Shown: positions 52,701-62,768 of the stretch, one piece after another
How positions within the stretch are numbered: position 1 is the stretch's first letter
How the letters are laid out: each line of letters starts with the position of its first letter
NCBI GenBank assembly: GCA_964036155.1
Contig: OZ038422.1
Span: 59,357,201-59,421,200 of the forward strand
Source: Diploscapter coronatus
Taxonomy: Eukaryota > Nematoda > Chromadorea > Rhabditida > Rhabditidae
Direction of reading: 5' to 3'
DNA length: 64,000 bases
Notes under the pieces: model-generated
What the model saw: the letters and a program-made list of their open reading frames with translations, nothing else
Told to the model about the DNA's origin: nothing
Databases searched by the model: none
Program-made: the position numbers and the translations under genes

Positions 52701-55700
52701 TTTCCGAAAAATTTCGACTTTCAAAATGCGAAAAAAAAAATAGATAGAATACTGCTAATTTGTCATCACGAAAATAGTTATTTAACTATTCGGCTTGTTC
52801 TTATTCTTTGAGAGGAAAGATTATGCAGCCCCAGGTTGAAGTGAAGCAGAATGAAACGATATTTTTTAGGCAATAATCGAGGCGCTCGACAACGTGCAAA
52901 TCAAGACGAACTACTCCATGGTGCTGAAGCGAATGGCCAAGACGGCACTCGAGAATGCAAAGGCCACTGCCAGACAGGTCAGGGATGCTATCGAGGACTT
53001 GAAGACCGCTGAAAGGTGGGAGACACAGAACTCGTCGAATGTTCACTCACTCACTTTTGAAACCAACTCGAAAGATGCATTCCAAAGAGAAACAACAGTA
53101 CGAAAATGCAGAGAACAAGTTTCTCTACCAATCATTTTTGTTCTAAATTCGATATCTTGGAATGTTATTTCCCAAAAGATTTTCTGAGATGGAATAGTGG
53201 TGTTACCAAAGAAGACAAGTGGGTGTACTTTCCAAAAAGTTAGAAATAAACAAACGAATGAATAATAGAATGAACGCTCTTCCAGGCTTCTCCTGTTCGT
53301 GAGCCAAAACAAGGACGACTCTGTGAGCGGCGCCAAGTACGTGTCGAAGCGATTCGCTGCTGACCTGGCTCGCAGCTGCAGCGACATGCTCAAGCAGGCT
53401 GAGACCAGCTACCTGACCAGTGCATTGGCCAGAGACGAGGAGGAAGCCAAGTTGAGGGAACAACAGGAACAGGTTAGACGAGAATTAAAAACGTCTTCTC
53501 TATTTCACACCCATTTGTATACAACACCGCCTTTCTGCACAAAAACAGAATTGTGCAGAAAGTGAGTAGGGAATGCAAGAGTTCGAATGGAGCCACAGGA
53601 TGAGAATCGACTAATTGCAGGCTCGAAAACAGCTGAAGATGAAAATGGAGCAGGAGGCTGCAGAGCGGGAGGCAGAGGCGCAGAGGAGAATGGAGGAGAT
53701 GAAAGCACTCAGGTACTAGATTCATAAACGATCTAACCTATTAATTGAGGTTAACTCGAAGGCTAAAATATAGTCCATTGTAGCTCCCACCCTCTTACCA
53801 CAATATTTTCTGAGAAATAGTATGATGAAGAAAAAAATGGTGACTACAAGAAGCCTTATAATGCTAAGATTTACTAACATCCTGGATCGAGACTTAACAT
53901 TAATCTTGAGTTTAAAACAACTATGAGTCTAATTTCAGAGAGAGCTACATGATGATGACCAAGGACATTCTCAAATTGCCTGAGGTGGGCGAGTTCGAAC
54001 TGAACGAAGAAATGAAGAAAAGGGAAATTACAGATCAAGGAAGAAGGCAAAGCGCGTGGAGGTGGCAGGAAGAGACGCGCGGGCGACGATGAATTCGTCA
54101 ATGACTCGTCGGACGCAGGAGACTGGGGCAACGAGGAGGACCCAGAAGCCAGGGAACGCAAGAAGACGGAGGTGAGGGAGACAAATCCAGACTTCTCAAA
54201 ATCAGCCCCGCAGGTCCCTCGCACTAGAAACGCACACACAGAGATGATATGTGTTTTTGAGGAAAGAAAGACGATATACCACTTTCTGTTATTATCGCAA
54301 GCGCCTCCAAATCTTGCCTTCCTGGAAGCGCATGCTCTGTTGCGAAATGTTAGCGGTCTTACCCTTTTTCTTCTCGTAATTATAGAAAATAAGAGCCATT
54401 ATGACCATTTAGCATTGAAGTATGTTTCTAGGAAGGAAAGTTTTGGGTGACGTAAGAATGATACTGCGAGGCTAATTTCTAAAATTCCGGATGGAAAGCA
54501 AGTGCGAATTACAGAAGGCAGCCAGAAAAGCATCGAGGAAGAAGAGAGAGAAGCGCGTCGGTGCGGGCAGTTCGGATGAAGAGGGCGGTGGTGGACAAGG
54601 CCCGTCCAGAAAGAAGAAGAAGGAACGACCCAAGGAGGAGCCCAAACTCTCTGCCAAGCAGAGCGCCAAGAGTAAGTCATTTCATGAATTGCCAATTGCT
54701 AGATGTCATCATTTTTATCACACAAAACCATTCATTCATTAATTCATCTTTAACTATGCATTTTGGCCTCCTGTGATTTCTACTCACATCTACTTGCAAA
54801 ATTTCATCTAGTCTCTGCAAAATCAAAGAGCGTCTGTACAGAAAGTGGGTATAGATCATGGTGAACCAGTATTTTGAGGATGTTCATAAGGTTGCAGCTT
54901 TTTCTAATGGTACCTCATTGTTATTCTTTCGAAAAAGCTGCAACCTTCCAAACAAATCGGTTTTGAATTCAAACCCAAACTCATATTCATTGACAGTCAG
55001 AAACAACGTGATTAAGCGTTTCCTTCTTTGCGCAATGCTCTTTCTCCACTCGAAAAAGAAAGATCATTGTTTCTCCTTCTGTGTCTTTTCGTCTCATCCT
55101 TTATAATTTGATATAAAGAATGATTTAGTAGTCGAGTAAATGAATTGAATGTTTTCAGTCAAAAGTCGCGCCTTCTTGTCATCCGAATCGTCGTCTTCCG
55201 AAGACGAAAAGAAGAAGAAGAAGTCGGCAGCGAAGGCGTCGAGTGACTCGTCGAGTGATGCCGAGGGAGGACAGGGCAAGGCACCCAGTGGAGGGGACAG
55301 CGACAGCGACCCGCCTCTCGTCGGCAGATCGTCGGATGAGGATTCTGAGCCTGCAGGTACGACAATTATTCATTCGACTATTCGCATAAGTCACCCCTTG
55401 CCCCATAATTAGATATAAAAGAAATAATAATTGTACAAAGAAGCACCTCTATTCAAAAATGAATACTGAGCGACAGTTTGGAAATGACCACCACGCGATT
55501 TTTAATCGATTAGAAAGATTCGTAGAAAGTTGAAAAGTTGATCCACAACCAATTTAGAAAGATTAATAATTTTTGACATAAAATAGCGTAGGATAAGAAG
55601 GAAAAGTGGAATTCACAAGAAATGGGAAAGTCATCTCCTGTGCTTCGAAAATCATCTATCAGTCAAATTGATTTACCAAACCGAGTAAAAAGAAAATGGT

Positions 55701-55881
55701 GATGAGGATGGTTTCAGGAAGAAGACGGAAACCGATGGAATCTGACGGCGATTCGGACGACAGCAAGGGAAGCAGAGACGAGGCGATGCCTTCTGCTCGA
55801 TCGTCCGATGCAGACTCGGATGCGGGACAGAACAGCTCAGCCAAGAAGAAACGCATCATCTCGTCTTCTGACAGCGATTGA
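46796..55881 (+). CDS. ctr-9: PAF1 complex subunit CTR9 (TPR protein)
   Basis: TPR scaffold of the PAF1 complex, coupling RNA polymerase II elongation to H2B ubiquitination and H3K4/K36 methylation. Predicted 1134 aa. Exons: 46796-46867, 47237-47338, 47577-47720, 48137-48331, 48583-48672, 49160-49368, 49419-49497, 49646-49777, 50003-50095, 50141-50242, 50520-50630, 50934-51095, 51348-51501, 51548-51689, 51838-51973, 52143-52230, 52275-52330, 52380-52471, 52516-52633, 52870-53015, 53286-53472, 53621-53712, 53939-53984, 54034-54171, 54515-54671, 55159-55356, 55718-55881. It starts with IEIPLK/IEI-type CTR9 motifs ([26 protein letters not shown]). About 15 TPR units follow (for example [20 protein letters not shown] and [20 protein letters not shown]). 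Then come a coiled coil rich in Glu/Arg and a Ser/Asp/Lys-rich tail ending ISSSDSD. The intron 9 acceptor is a weak TTTGAG. The terminal exon is duplicated at 61589-61752. Confidence 0.95.
49030..49106. repeat. CTCAAGCCATGCGAAAT hairpin, CTR9 intron 5
   Basis: Arms agctcaagccatgcgaaatg and ctatttctcgcatggcttga. Same family as 38293-38364. Confidence 0.85.
49531..49614. repeat. TATTCCACACCC-family hairpin, CTR9 intron 7
   Basis: Left arm ttctgtattccacaccta and right arm gggtgtggaatacaaaagg; a related, more decayed copy lies in intron 21 at about 53491-53580. Confidence 0.8.
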
Positions 55882-56934
55882 ATTCATTCTTTTCACAGAT
55901 AATCATCTTTAGGCTCTTAGAATAGGGCAGAAGGATAAACGTACTCTTCTGACATTTTACAGTTGTGCACTCTAGACACATCTACCCCTTTGTACTACTC
56001 AAACCTCCGGCCCCCAGCCTACTTTAAGAGCCAAATCTTTACTTCTTCTTTTTTGTTGTTTTACTCTTATCCGGGTTCAAAATTTCAAGTTCTCATTCTA
56101 CCCAGACTGAGGCAGACTTACTTTCAGTCAGGATAGGAATTAGTAGAGGTCAGATCAATGAGACTATTTTATGTAGAAATTGATGCATGAAAAGACTCAC
56201 ATCAAGATATTAGCTGAACATTTGGTTTAAAGGAACTCGGCTCAGAAGATCTGGTTTAATTCCTGTCCAGGTCTGACTTTATCTTCCTTCTTGACGTAGT
56301 GACGGCGTTAAAGTTGTGTACTTTATAATATTTATTTGATATGAATGAACGTTACAGAGATCTTCAACTCGAAAAGAATTTTTAGGAGAGTAATCATGAG
56401 GGATGCTCTTCCAAGTAAAATCAACGATAAATTACAGAATAAGCTTTAGAAAAAAAATTATAAAATACAATTACAAGTTATATTGAATTTATTTAAGATC
56501 TGAGAGAGAAAAACTTTTAACGTTTAGTTTAAAGAATTTCCCAGGGCAAACAAACTCGTCACAATTCTCAAGCTAAACCCATTTGCAATAATTAAAAGAT
56601 CATATGGTGGGATTAAGATAAGATTGAGAGAAGTATATTAAAATCATTGACAAATTTGTTTGAATTGAGATAAAATATGATGTTGACATCGACCACTTTT
56701 ATAAGAGATGAAGAAAAATCGAGTGCACTTTCAGGAGGGAGAACATGCGTATTTTAGGGTGAATGGAAGGAGGGGGTTAGATGTTTTGAGACGAACAAAG
56801 GATCATTTAATGACCGTTTTCGGATTTCTCGCATAAAAGTTATCCCCTAATAGATGAAAAAGCGATTTTTAAGATAAAATTTCTCCCTCTTAAAATAAAT
56901 TGTATTATAAAATTGGGCAACATTACAACATAAA
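55882..56934. repeat. CTR9 3' flank, first copy of ~1-kb duplication
   Basis: From about 55671 (inside CTR9 intron 26) to about 56662, the sequence is repeated in direct orientation at 61546-62515. Similarity is very high up to about 56446 and lower beyond. No gene in the remainder. Confidence 0.85.
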
Positions 56935-57094
56935 GGGCCCGTTCAGACTTAGTTACAATGCAACTTGCAATTTTCAACTCACTCCAAATAGCATAGGAAA
57001 TGAAGAGAGCGCGATTGCATCAATTATTGTGCTCTCTTGATTTCTCATGCTATTTCAAGCAAGTTGCAAATTGCAACTAAGTCTGAACGGGCCC
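56935..57094. mobile_element. 160-bp palindromic MITE
   Basis: Terminal inverted repeats gggcccgttcagacttagtt and its complement ending ctgaacgggccc, with arms pairing for about 70 bp each. Flanked by AAA on both sides, a possible short target duplication. A half copy lies at 2279-2391. Confidence 0.85.
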
Positions 57095-57232
57095 AAAATT
57101 AACTTATTAATCAATTGGTATAATTTATGAACAAAAAGGTTCCTCTTAGAGTGACCTCTCTGTGGTTAGTTGTTGTTTGCTAGTATATAAGCTGAGTTAA
57201 CGAGAACAACAGTTACTGAGCACACATTTATA

Positions 57233-60035
57233 GTCGATTGTAAACGACTTGGCCGTCGCTAGTGCCCTTCGCAACAGGGAAGGTGCGAAGCGCGTCGCGT
57301 CCTCATGCGTTGCGGCTTTCGTTGTGAAAAACATTTTTCACACAAGATTCTGATTTTCCGTCGGAATTTCGCAGTTATCCGCTAATTAATGACAATCAGT
57401 GCTAATTATGATTAGATTGTCGATTGTTGAGTGAAAATTTGTCCCTTTATTTCGTTTTCTAGCGATTTTTAGACGATTTATTGAAATTTAAACATTTTTA
57501 GTGATTTTCTTCTACAGAATTTTTAAAATTATCGATAATTGGTAGATATTTAGAGAATCATTACAGACACAGACTTCAATTTCGTCTTATTCCGTGTTTT
57601 TCTTAATTTTTCGTGAGCTTTTCGTCTTGTTTTTCGATTAAATGATTTATTGAGAAGTTTTTCAGGCATGAGTAAGTCCGACCATTTGCGTGCCGCTCTG
57701 CAACGAGCCCCTCCAAATCAGCGCCACCGTTCTGTAGAAGAAAATCACTAAAAATGTTTAAGAGTGAATGTCAGTAAGGACCAAAGTCGGTGTTTCCAGG
57801 GGTTCGTCGATTTGGCTGATTCCCACATATATTGTTCAGTTTTTCACGCTGATTCTCGTGGTGCTATCTGTTTTTCATAAAAATTATCGTATGCAGGATT
57901 ACGGTAGCTTGAAGTTTTGGCAGATCCGACCTCGAGAAAAAATTCATAACTTACTTATTTGTGGACTAAATCGAGTGGGGTTTTCAGCATTAGATAGCCC
58001 ACGAAAAACTCTACAAATAATGTAACTACGACCACTTGCTACGATCAACAACTTCCCTCCAAAAAATTAATTTCCGAAAAAGTGACCCTGGCTGACTGCA
58101 GTTTTTCATTTTTTTCCCTAAATTAGAGTTCCGTCCCCAAGCTGGAAAAGGACTTATTTTGTAGAGAATTAAATTCTGCATCTGAATATGCGAAAATTTT
58201 CAAAAAAAAGGGTCGTCGAAACCACGAAAAATACGTAAAACCAGTAAATTCCTATATAGAATATCAAACTTTGACCCCCCGTAACTTTCTTATTTGTGAA
58301 GCAAATGGAATAGAGTTTTTGCATTAGATAGCCCATGAAAAATACTTCATTTTATCTAACTATGACAATTTTTGAAAATCGATAATTTGGTGGGAAAATT
58401 TGAAAACTCTAAAAAAAAGTTCGAAAATGTGATCCTGTCTTGTCGCAGTTTTTCGATTTTTTACCCAAATTAGAGTTTCGTCCCCAAGCTGGAAATTGAC
58501 TTATTTTGTAGAAAATTAAATTCTCCATCTGAATATGTAAAAATTTTCAAAAAAGAGGGTAGTCGAAACCACGAAAAATGCGTCCGAACGCGTAAAATCA
58601 GGATGATTATTTCGTAGTATCAACTTTGACCCCCCACAACTTTCTTATTTCTGGATCAAATTTCATAATTATTTTTTATTGTGTAGATCTTGAGTAGAAG
58701 AATAGAGTAAAAATAAAAATAAAATTTTTAGAAATTAATTTTGGTGGGAAAAAATTAGCCTGAGTTACCCTATATACTCGTACTGTGTTTACGAGAGTAA
58801 TGTGAGTTAACATCGGAGTTTTCCATGAAATCTTGTAGAGCTCTTCAAGTTGATCAACTTTTGTTTCAGAACTTATTCTGGAACATGCACACACAGGGAG
58901 ATATGAATTTTTGAAATTTACTGCCAAAACGGCACTTTGCAGTAATTAGCCATCATACTTCAAAAAATTCTGGAACTCATACGAATGTGAATCCGAGGTC
59001 AGTCTTGGAACAAAAGCTGCTCACCATGTCCATCTACACAACATACTAGAAGGACGGATTTTTCCCAACATCATTTACGCGTAAACACAGTACGAGTATA
59101 TAGGGTAACTTAGGCTAATTTTTTCCATCAAAATTAATTTCTAAACAATTTCTTGTTATTTTTATTTTATTCTCCTACTCAAGATCTACAAAACAAAAAA
59201 ATAATCATTCAACTTGGTTCAGAAATAAGAAAGTTGTGAGGGGTCAAAGCTAATGCTATGCAATAATCACCCTGATTTTACGCGTTCGGACGCATTTTTC
59301 GTGGTTTCGACTACCCTCTTTTTTGAAAATTTTTACATATTCAAATGCAGAATTTAATTCTCTACAAAATAAGCCAATTTCCAGCTTGGGGACGAAACTC
59401 GAATTTAGGTAAAAAATCGAAAAATTGCAGTCGACCAGAGTCGCATTTTCGGAAATTAAATTTTTGGCAGGAAATTGTTGATTGTAGCAGGTGATCATAG
59501 TTACATTATTTGTCGAGTTTTTTTTATGGGTTATACAATGCTGAAAACCCCATTTGATTTGGTTTAGAAATAAGAAAGTTATGAATTTTTTCTCGAGGTC
59601 GGATTTGTCAAAACTTTAAATTACCGTAATCTTGTATACGATAATTTTTATGAAAAACGGATAGCACCATGAGAATCAGCGTGAAAAACTGAACAATATA
59701 TGTGAAAATCAGCCAAATCGACGGACCCCTGGAAACACCCCTTTGCTAAGACTTTGGTTTTTCTTGACATTTACTCTTAAATTTCAATAAATCGTCTAAA
59801 AATCGCTAGAAAACGAAATAAAGGGACAAATTTCCACTCAACAATTGACAATCTAATCATAATTAGCACTAGTTGTCATTAATTAGTGGATGATTACGAA
59901 ATTCCAACAGAAAATCAGAATCTTGTGTGAAAAATGTTTTTCACAACGAAAGCCGCAACGCATGAGGACGCGACGCGTTTCGCACCTTCCCTGTTGCGAA
60001 GGGCACTAGCGACGGCCAAGTCGTTTACAATCGAC
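57233..60035. mobile_element. 2.8-kb foldback-type transposon, non-autonomous
   Basis: Nearly the whole element is two inverted arms: about 57233-58795 and 59081-60035. The ends are gtcgattgtaaacgac and gtcgtttacaatcgac. The outermost 250 bp of the arms are almost identical, and both ends abut TATA (57229-57232 and 60036-60039), so the target duplication may be TA or TATA. The left arm is longer because an about 350-bp unit is tandemly repeated there (caagctggaa-type landmarks near 58140 and 58490) but present once in the right arm. About 285 bp of single-copy spacer lies at the centre. Arms carry an open stretch that would read SIWLIPTYIVQFFTLILVVL; it recurs in the relics, but there is no transposase. 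Confidence 0.9.
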
Positions 60036-60078
60036 TATATCAAAGATCGTTCGATCGCAGTCTCAATTTTGACACAAA

Positions 60079-60174
60079 CAGACCTAGGAAGCACTTTTAT
60101 CAGACGAAAGAAATTTATGGGGGGGAGGGGGGTAGGTCGCAAGGGGTTTCTGACAATCGTCCTCCCTAGGTCTA
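60079..60174. repeat. Short dispersed element with AGACCTAGG ends
   Basis: Its termini, cagacctagg and cctaggtctag, are inverted. A second copy lies at 19553-19648. Just outside the foldback right end. Confidence 0.65.
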
Positions 60175-60291
60175 GACACAAAAGAAAAGGGGGAAAGCTA
60201 ACCGGGTGGAGATAGAAGAAAAGAAAAAGAAAATCACTGAAGAAATATTAGACAAGAAGAAAGAAAAGAAATATGTTACCATTTTGGCAGT

Positions 60292-60775
60292 TTATAGAGT
60301 TGGAGCTATACAAATGCTTACGCACATGGAACAGTGTTCAGCGATGAGCACACCTAGAGGAGAGGAAGCAGGAATACTGGCGCCTCCAGTGGCAACAGCG
60401 GCAGCAACTGTTGGGATTGATCCTATAATCAGGACTTAAACTTTGGGGCCTGGTAGTGTAGACATGTGAAAGATAAAAGGAGAGAAATAGCATGGGAAAG
60501 CGCGGTGGCAGACAACGAGGAGAAAAGTGAGAAAAACATTCGCTTTTCGTCTCGTTATCTGCCACCGCGCTTTCCCATGCTATTTCTTCCCTTTTCTCTT
60601 TCACACTTTTAACGTTACCAGGCCCCAAAGTTTATGCCTTACCTAAAACAATAGCTACGCCACAAGCTATAAGACAGGGGATACACAAAGCGAGACCTGC
60701 TTCAACTTCTAATACTTGAGGTCCTGTGCTTAATAAAAGGAGTAGGAATAACGTATGTCTAGCTTGGCAAGTCAT
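60292..60775 (-). CDS. Small secreted Cys-rich protein, 87 aa
   Basis: Two exons, complement(60643-60775, 60292-60422), with a clean GTAAGG donor and TTATAG acceptor; 87 codons. The N-terminus is a signal peptide (MTCQARHTLFLLLLLSTG...). The mature part has paired cysteines near its start (ALCIPCLIACGVAIVLG), an Ala/Gly/Thr-rich hydrophobic middle (TVAAAVATGGASIPA), and a second cluster near its end (HCSMCVSICIAPTL-stop). This resembles a loose class of small secreted proteins with Cys clusters around a hydrophobic glycine/alanine core, seen in nematodes and some fungi; I cannot name a family. Its 220-bp intron is mostly the hairpin at 60445-60626. It lies between the foldback element and the CTR9 exon copy, so it may be a recent arrival or may simply flank the breakpoint. 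Confidence 0.6.
60445..60626. repeat. 182-bp hairpin MITE in intron of the Cys-rich gene
   Basis: Arms ggggcctggtag and ctaccaggcccc-like outer ends, then gggaaagcgcggtggcagac paired with tctgccaccgcgctttccca. Related copy in ced-9 intron 4 (25705-25830). Confidence 0.85.
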
Positions 60776-61545
60776 CTTACTCTAAAAATAAATATAAAAT
60801 AATGAACAGGGTTTAAATTCCTATGAAAATCGTTTTCAAGAGCATCTGGGTTTTATTTTTTATGTTCTGATTAAAAAAAGTGTTAAATTGACCGTTCAAA
60901 AATTAGTTAGGGAACAAAAATGTTCATAGGTATTGAATAAAACGAATAATGCAAAAATGAAATAAAGCAAATGTGAAATGGGTTTCCGGGCAAATGAAGA
61001 CGACCACCATCAATCAGTTAGTTTCGTCTCAATTTATATGGGATTTTTCAAAACTGATAAGTAATCCTTTATTCAATTTTTCTGACACTAATTTTACCAT
61101 ATCAGTATTCAATAGTTCTATCATTTGTATTCATGAGAAATGTTACAGTCATAAAGTAGTTTATAGCAGTTTATTTTTCTATAATTTTAAGACTAACTGA
61201 TTAGGGTCTAAATTCTTCCCTATCAATATGTTTTCATTATACATTTGCTTCATCGGTTACTATGATTGACGAATCTTTGGAAATACATAAGCATACTTTC
61301 TTCAAGGTACAGATAAGAACGCTAGCTAAATTTTTCGAATTGTTTCCAATAAACAATAAATTAAAGACATCTTAACCAATTGATATTCAATCCTTATTAT
61401 TTGAATAAATTTCATTTGACGAGTGATCCAATTTAACACAAGAAAGACATGCAAGTGCTAGAAACTTTTCATAGTACTATCGTCAGCTGTTTATAATATG
61501 AACGAATGAAAGAGAAAATCACTTGTAAATAATTTGCTAATTTTG
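60776..61545. other. AT-rich spacer
   Basis: No conserved coding frame, RNA gene or clear inverted repeat seen. It separates the Cys-rich gene from the start of the duplicated CTR9 segment. Confidence 0.4.
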
Positions 61546-62515
61546 TCAAATTGATTTACCAAACCGAGTAAAAACAAAATGACTTCAGGAAGAAGACGAA
61601 AACCGATGGAATCTGACGGTGATTCGGACGACAGCAAGGGGAGCAGAGACGAGGCGATGCCTTCTGCTCGATCGTCCGATGCAGACTCGGATGCGGGACA
61701 GAACAGCTCAGCCAAGAAGAAACGCATTATCTCGTCTTCTGACAGCGATTGAACTCATTCTTTTCACAGATAATCATCTTTAGGCTCTTAGAATAGGGCA
61801 GAAGGATAAACGTACTCTTCCGAAATTTTACAATTGCACCTAGACGCATCTACCCCTTTGTACTACTCAAACCTCCGGCCCCCAGCCTACTTTAAGAGCC
61901 AAATCTTTACTTCTTCTTTTTTGTTGTTTTACTCTTATCCGGGTTCAAAATTTCAAGTTCTCATTCTACTCAGACTGAGGCAGACTTACTTTCAGTCAGA
62001 ACAGGAATTAGTCGAGGTCAGATCAATGGGACTATTTTATGTAGAAATTGATGCACGAAAAGACTCACATCAAGATATTAGCTGGACATTTGGTTTAAAG
62101 GAACTCGGCTCAGAAGATCTGGTTTAATTCCTGTCCAGGTCTGACTTTATCTTCCTTCTTGACGTAGTGACGGCGTTAAAGTTGTGTACTTTATAATATT
62201 TATTTGATATGAATGAACGTTACAGAGATCTTCAACTCGAAAAGAATTTTTAGGAGAGTAATCATGAGGGATGCTCTTCCAAGTAAAATCAACGATAAAT
62301 TACAAAATAACTTTTATTTTAAAAAAAATATTATAAAAACAATTAAAAATTATATTGATTTTTTTTAATTGTGAAAGAAAAACCTTGAGTTTAAAGAATT
62401 TCTCAGGGTAAAAAAACTTCACAATTCTCAAACTAAATCCATTTACAATAATTAAGATACTATGATGGATTAAGATAATATTGAGAGAAGTATATTAAAA
62501 CCATTAGCAAATTAC
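61546..62515 (+). pseudogene. Second copy of CTR9 terminal exon and 3' flank
   Basis: Direct repeat of about 55671-56662. It includes the branch region, an intact acceptor (acttcag, 12 bp shorter spacer than the original) and a 164-bp exon at 61589-61752. That exon has the same length, phase and stop as CTR9 exon 27. I count four base differences in the exon, all synonymous (third positions of Arg, Gly, Gly and Ile codons). The 3' flank is also very similar up to about 62310. No upstream CTR9 exons precede it, so it can only be expressed by splicing from exon 26, 6.2 kb upstream. It may be an alternative terminal exon, a dead duplicate, or an assembly join of two haplotypes. Confidence 0.85.
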
Positions 62516-62768
62516 GGCATTACAAATATAGCAAATTAATTAAAAATAAAGAATTTTAGAGGAATATTCATGAAAGATACTCTTCCAATTAAAATTAGTA
62601 ATAAATTGCTAGAATCATCGGAAATTATAGTCCATACTGAGTATAAAAACTATTATTTTAATCTAAAAATTCATAAATTACTAATTAATATATTTATTGT
62701 ATAACTCACTTTTTTGTGTTGTGATCCATTGAATATATAGCAGGTGACTCATTTGTAAAAATCTCTTT
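62516..62768. other. AT-rich spacer with degenerate extra repeat
   Basis: About 62555-62620 (gaattttagaggaatattca, then gaaagatactcttccaatta) resembles about 62240-62300 and 56375-56440 of the duplicated flank, so a third, older copy of that stretch seems to be present. Confidence 0.55.

Noticed and set aside
60206..60439. Plus-strand Lys/Glu-rich frame
   Set aside because: It is the antisense of exon 2 of the Cys-rich gene plus AG-rich DNA; the minus-strand gene has splice sites and a signal peptide.
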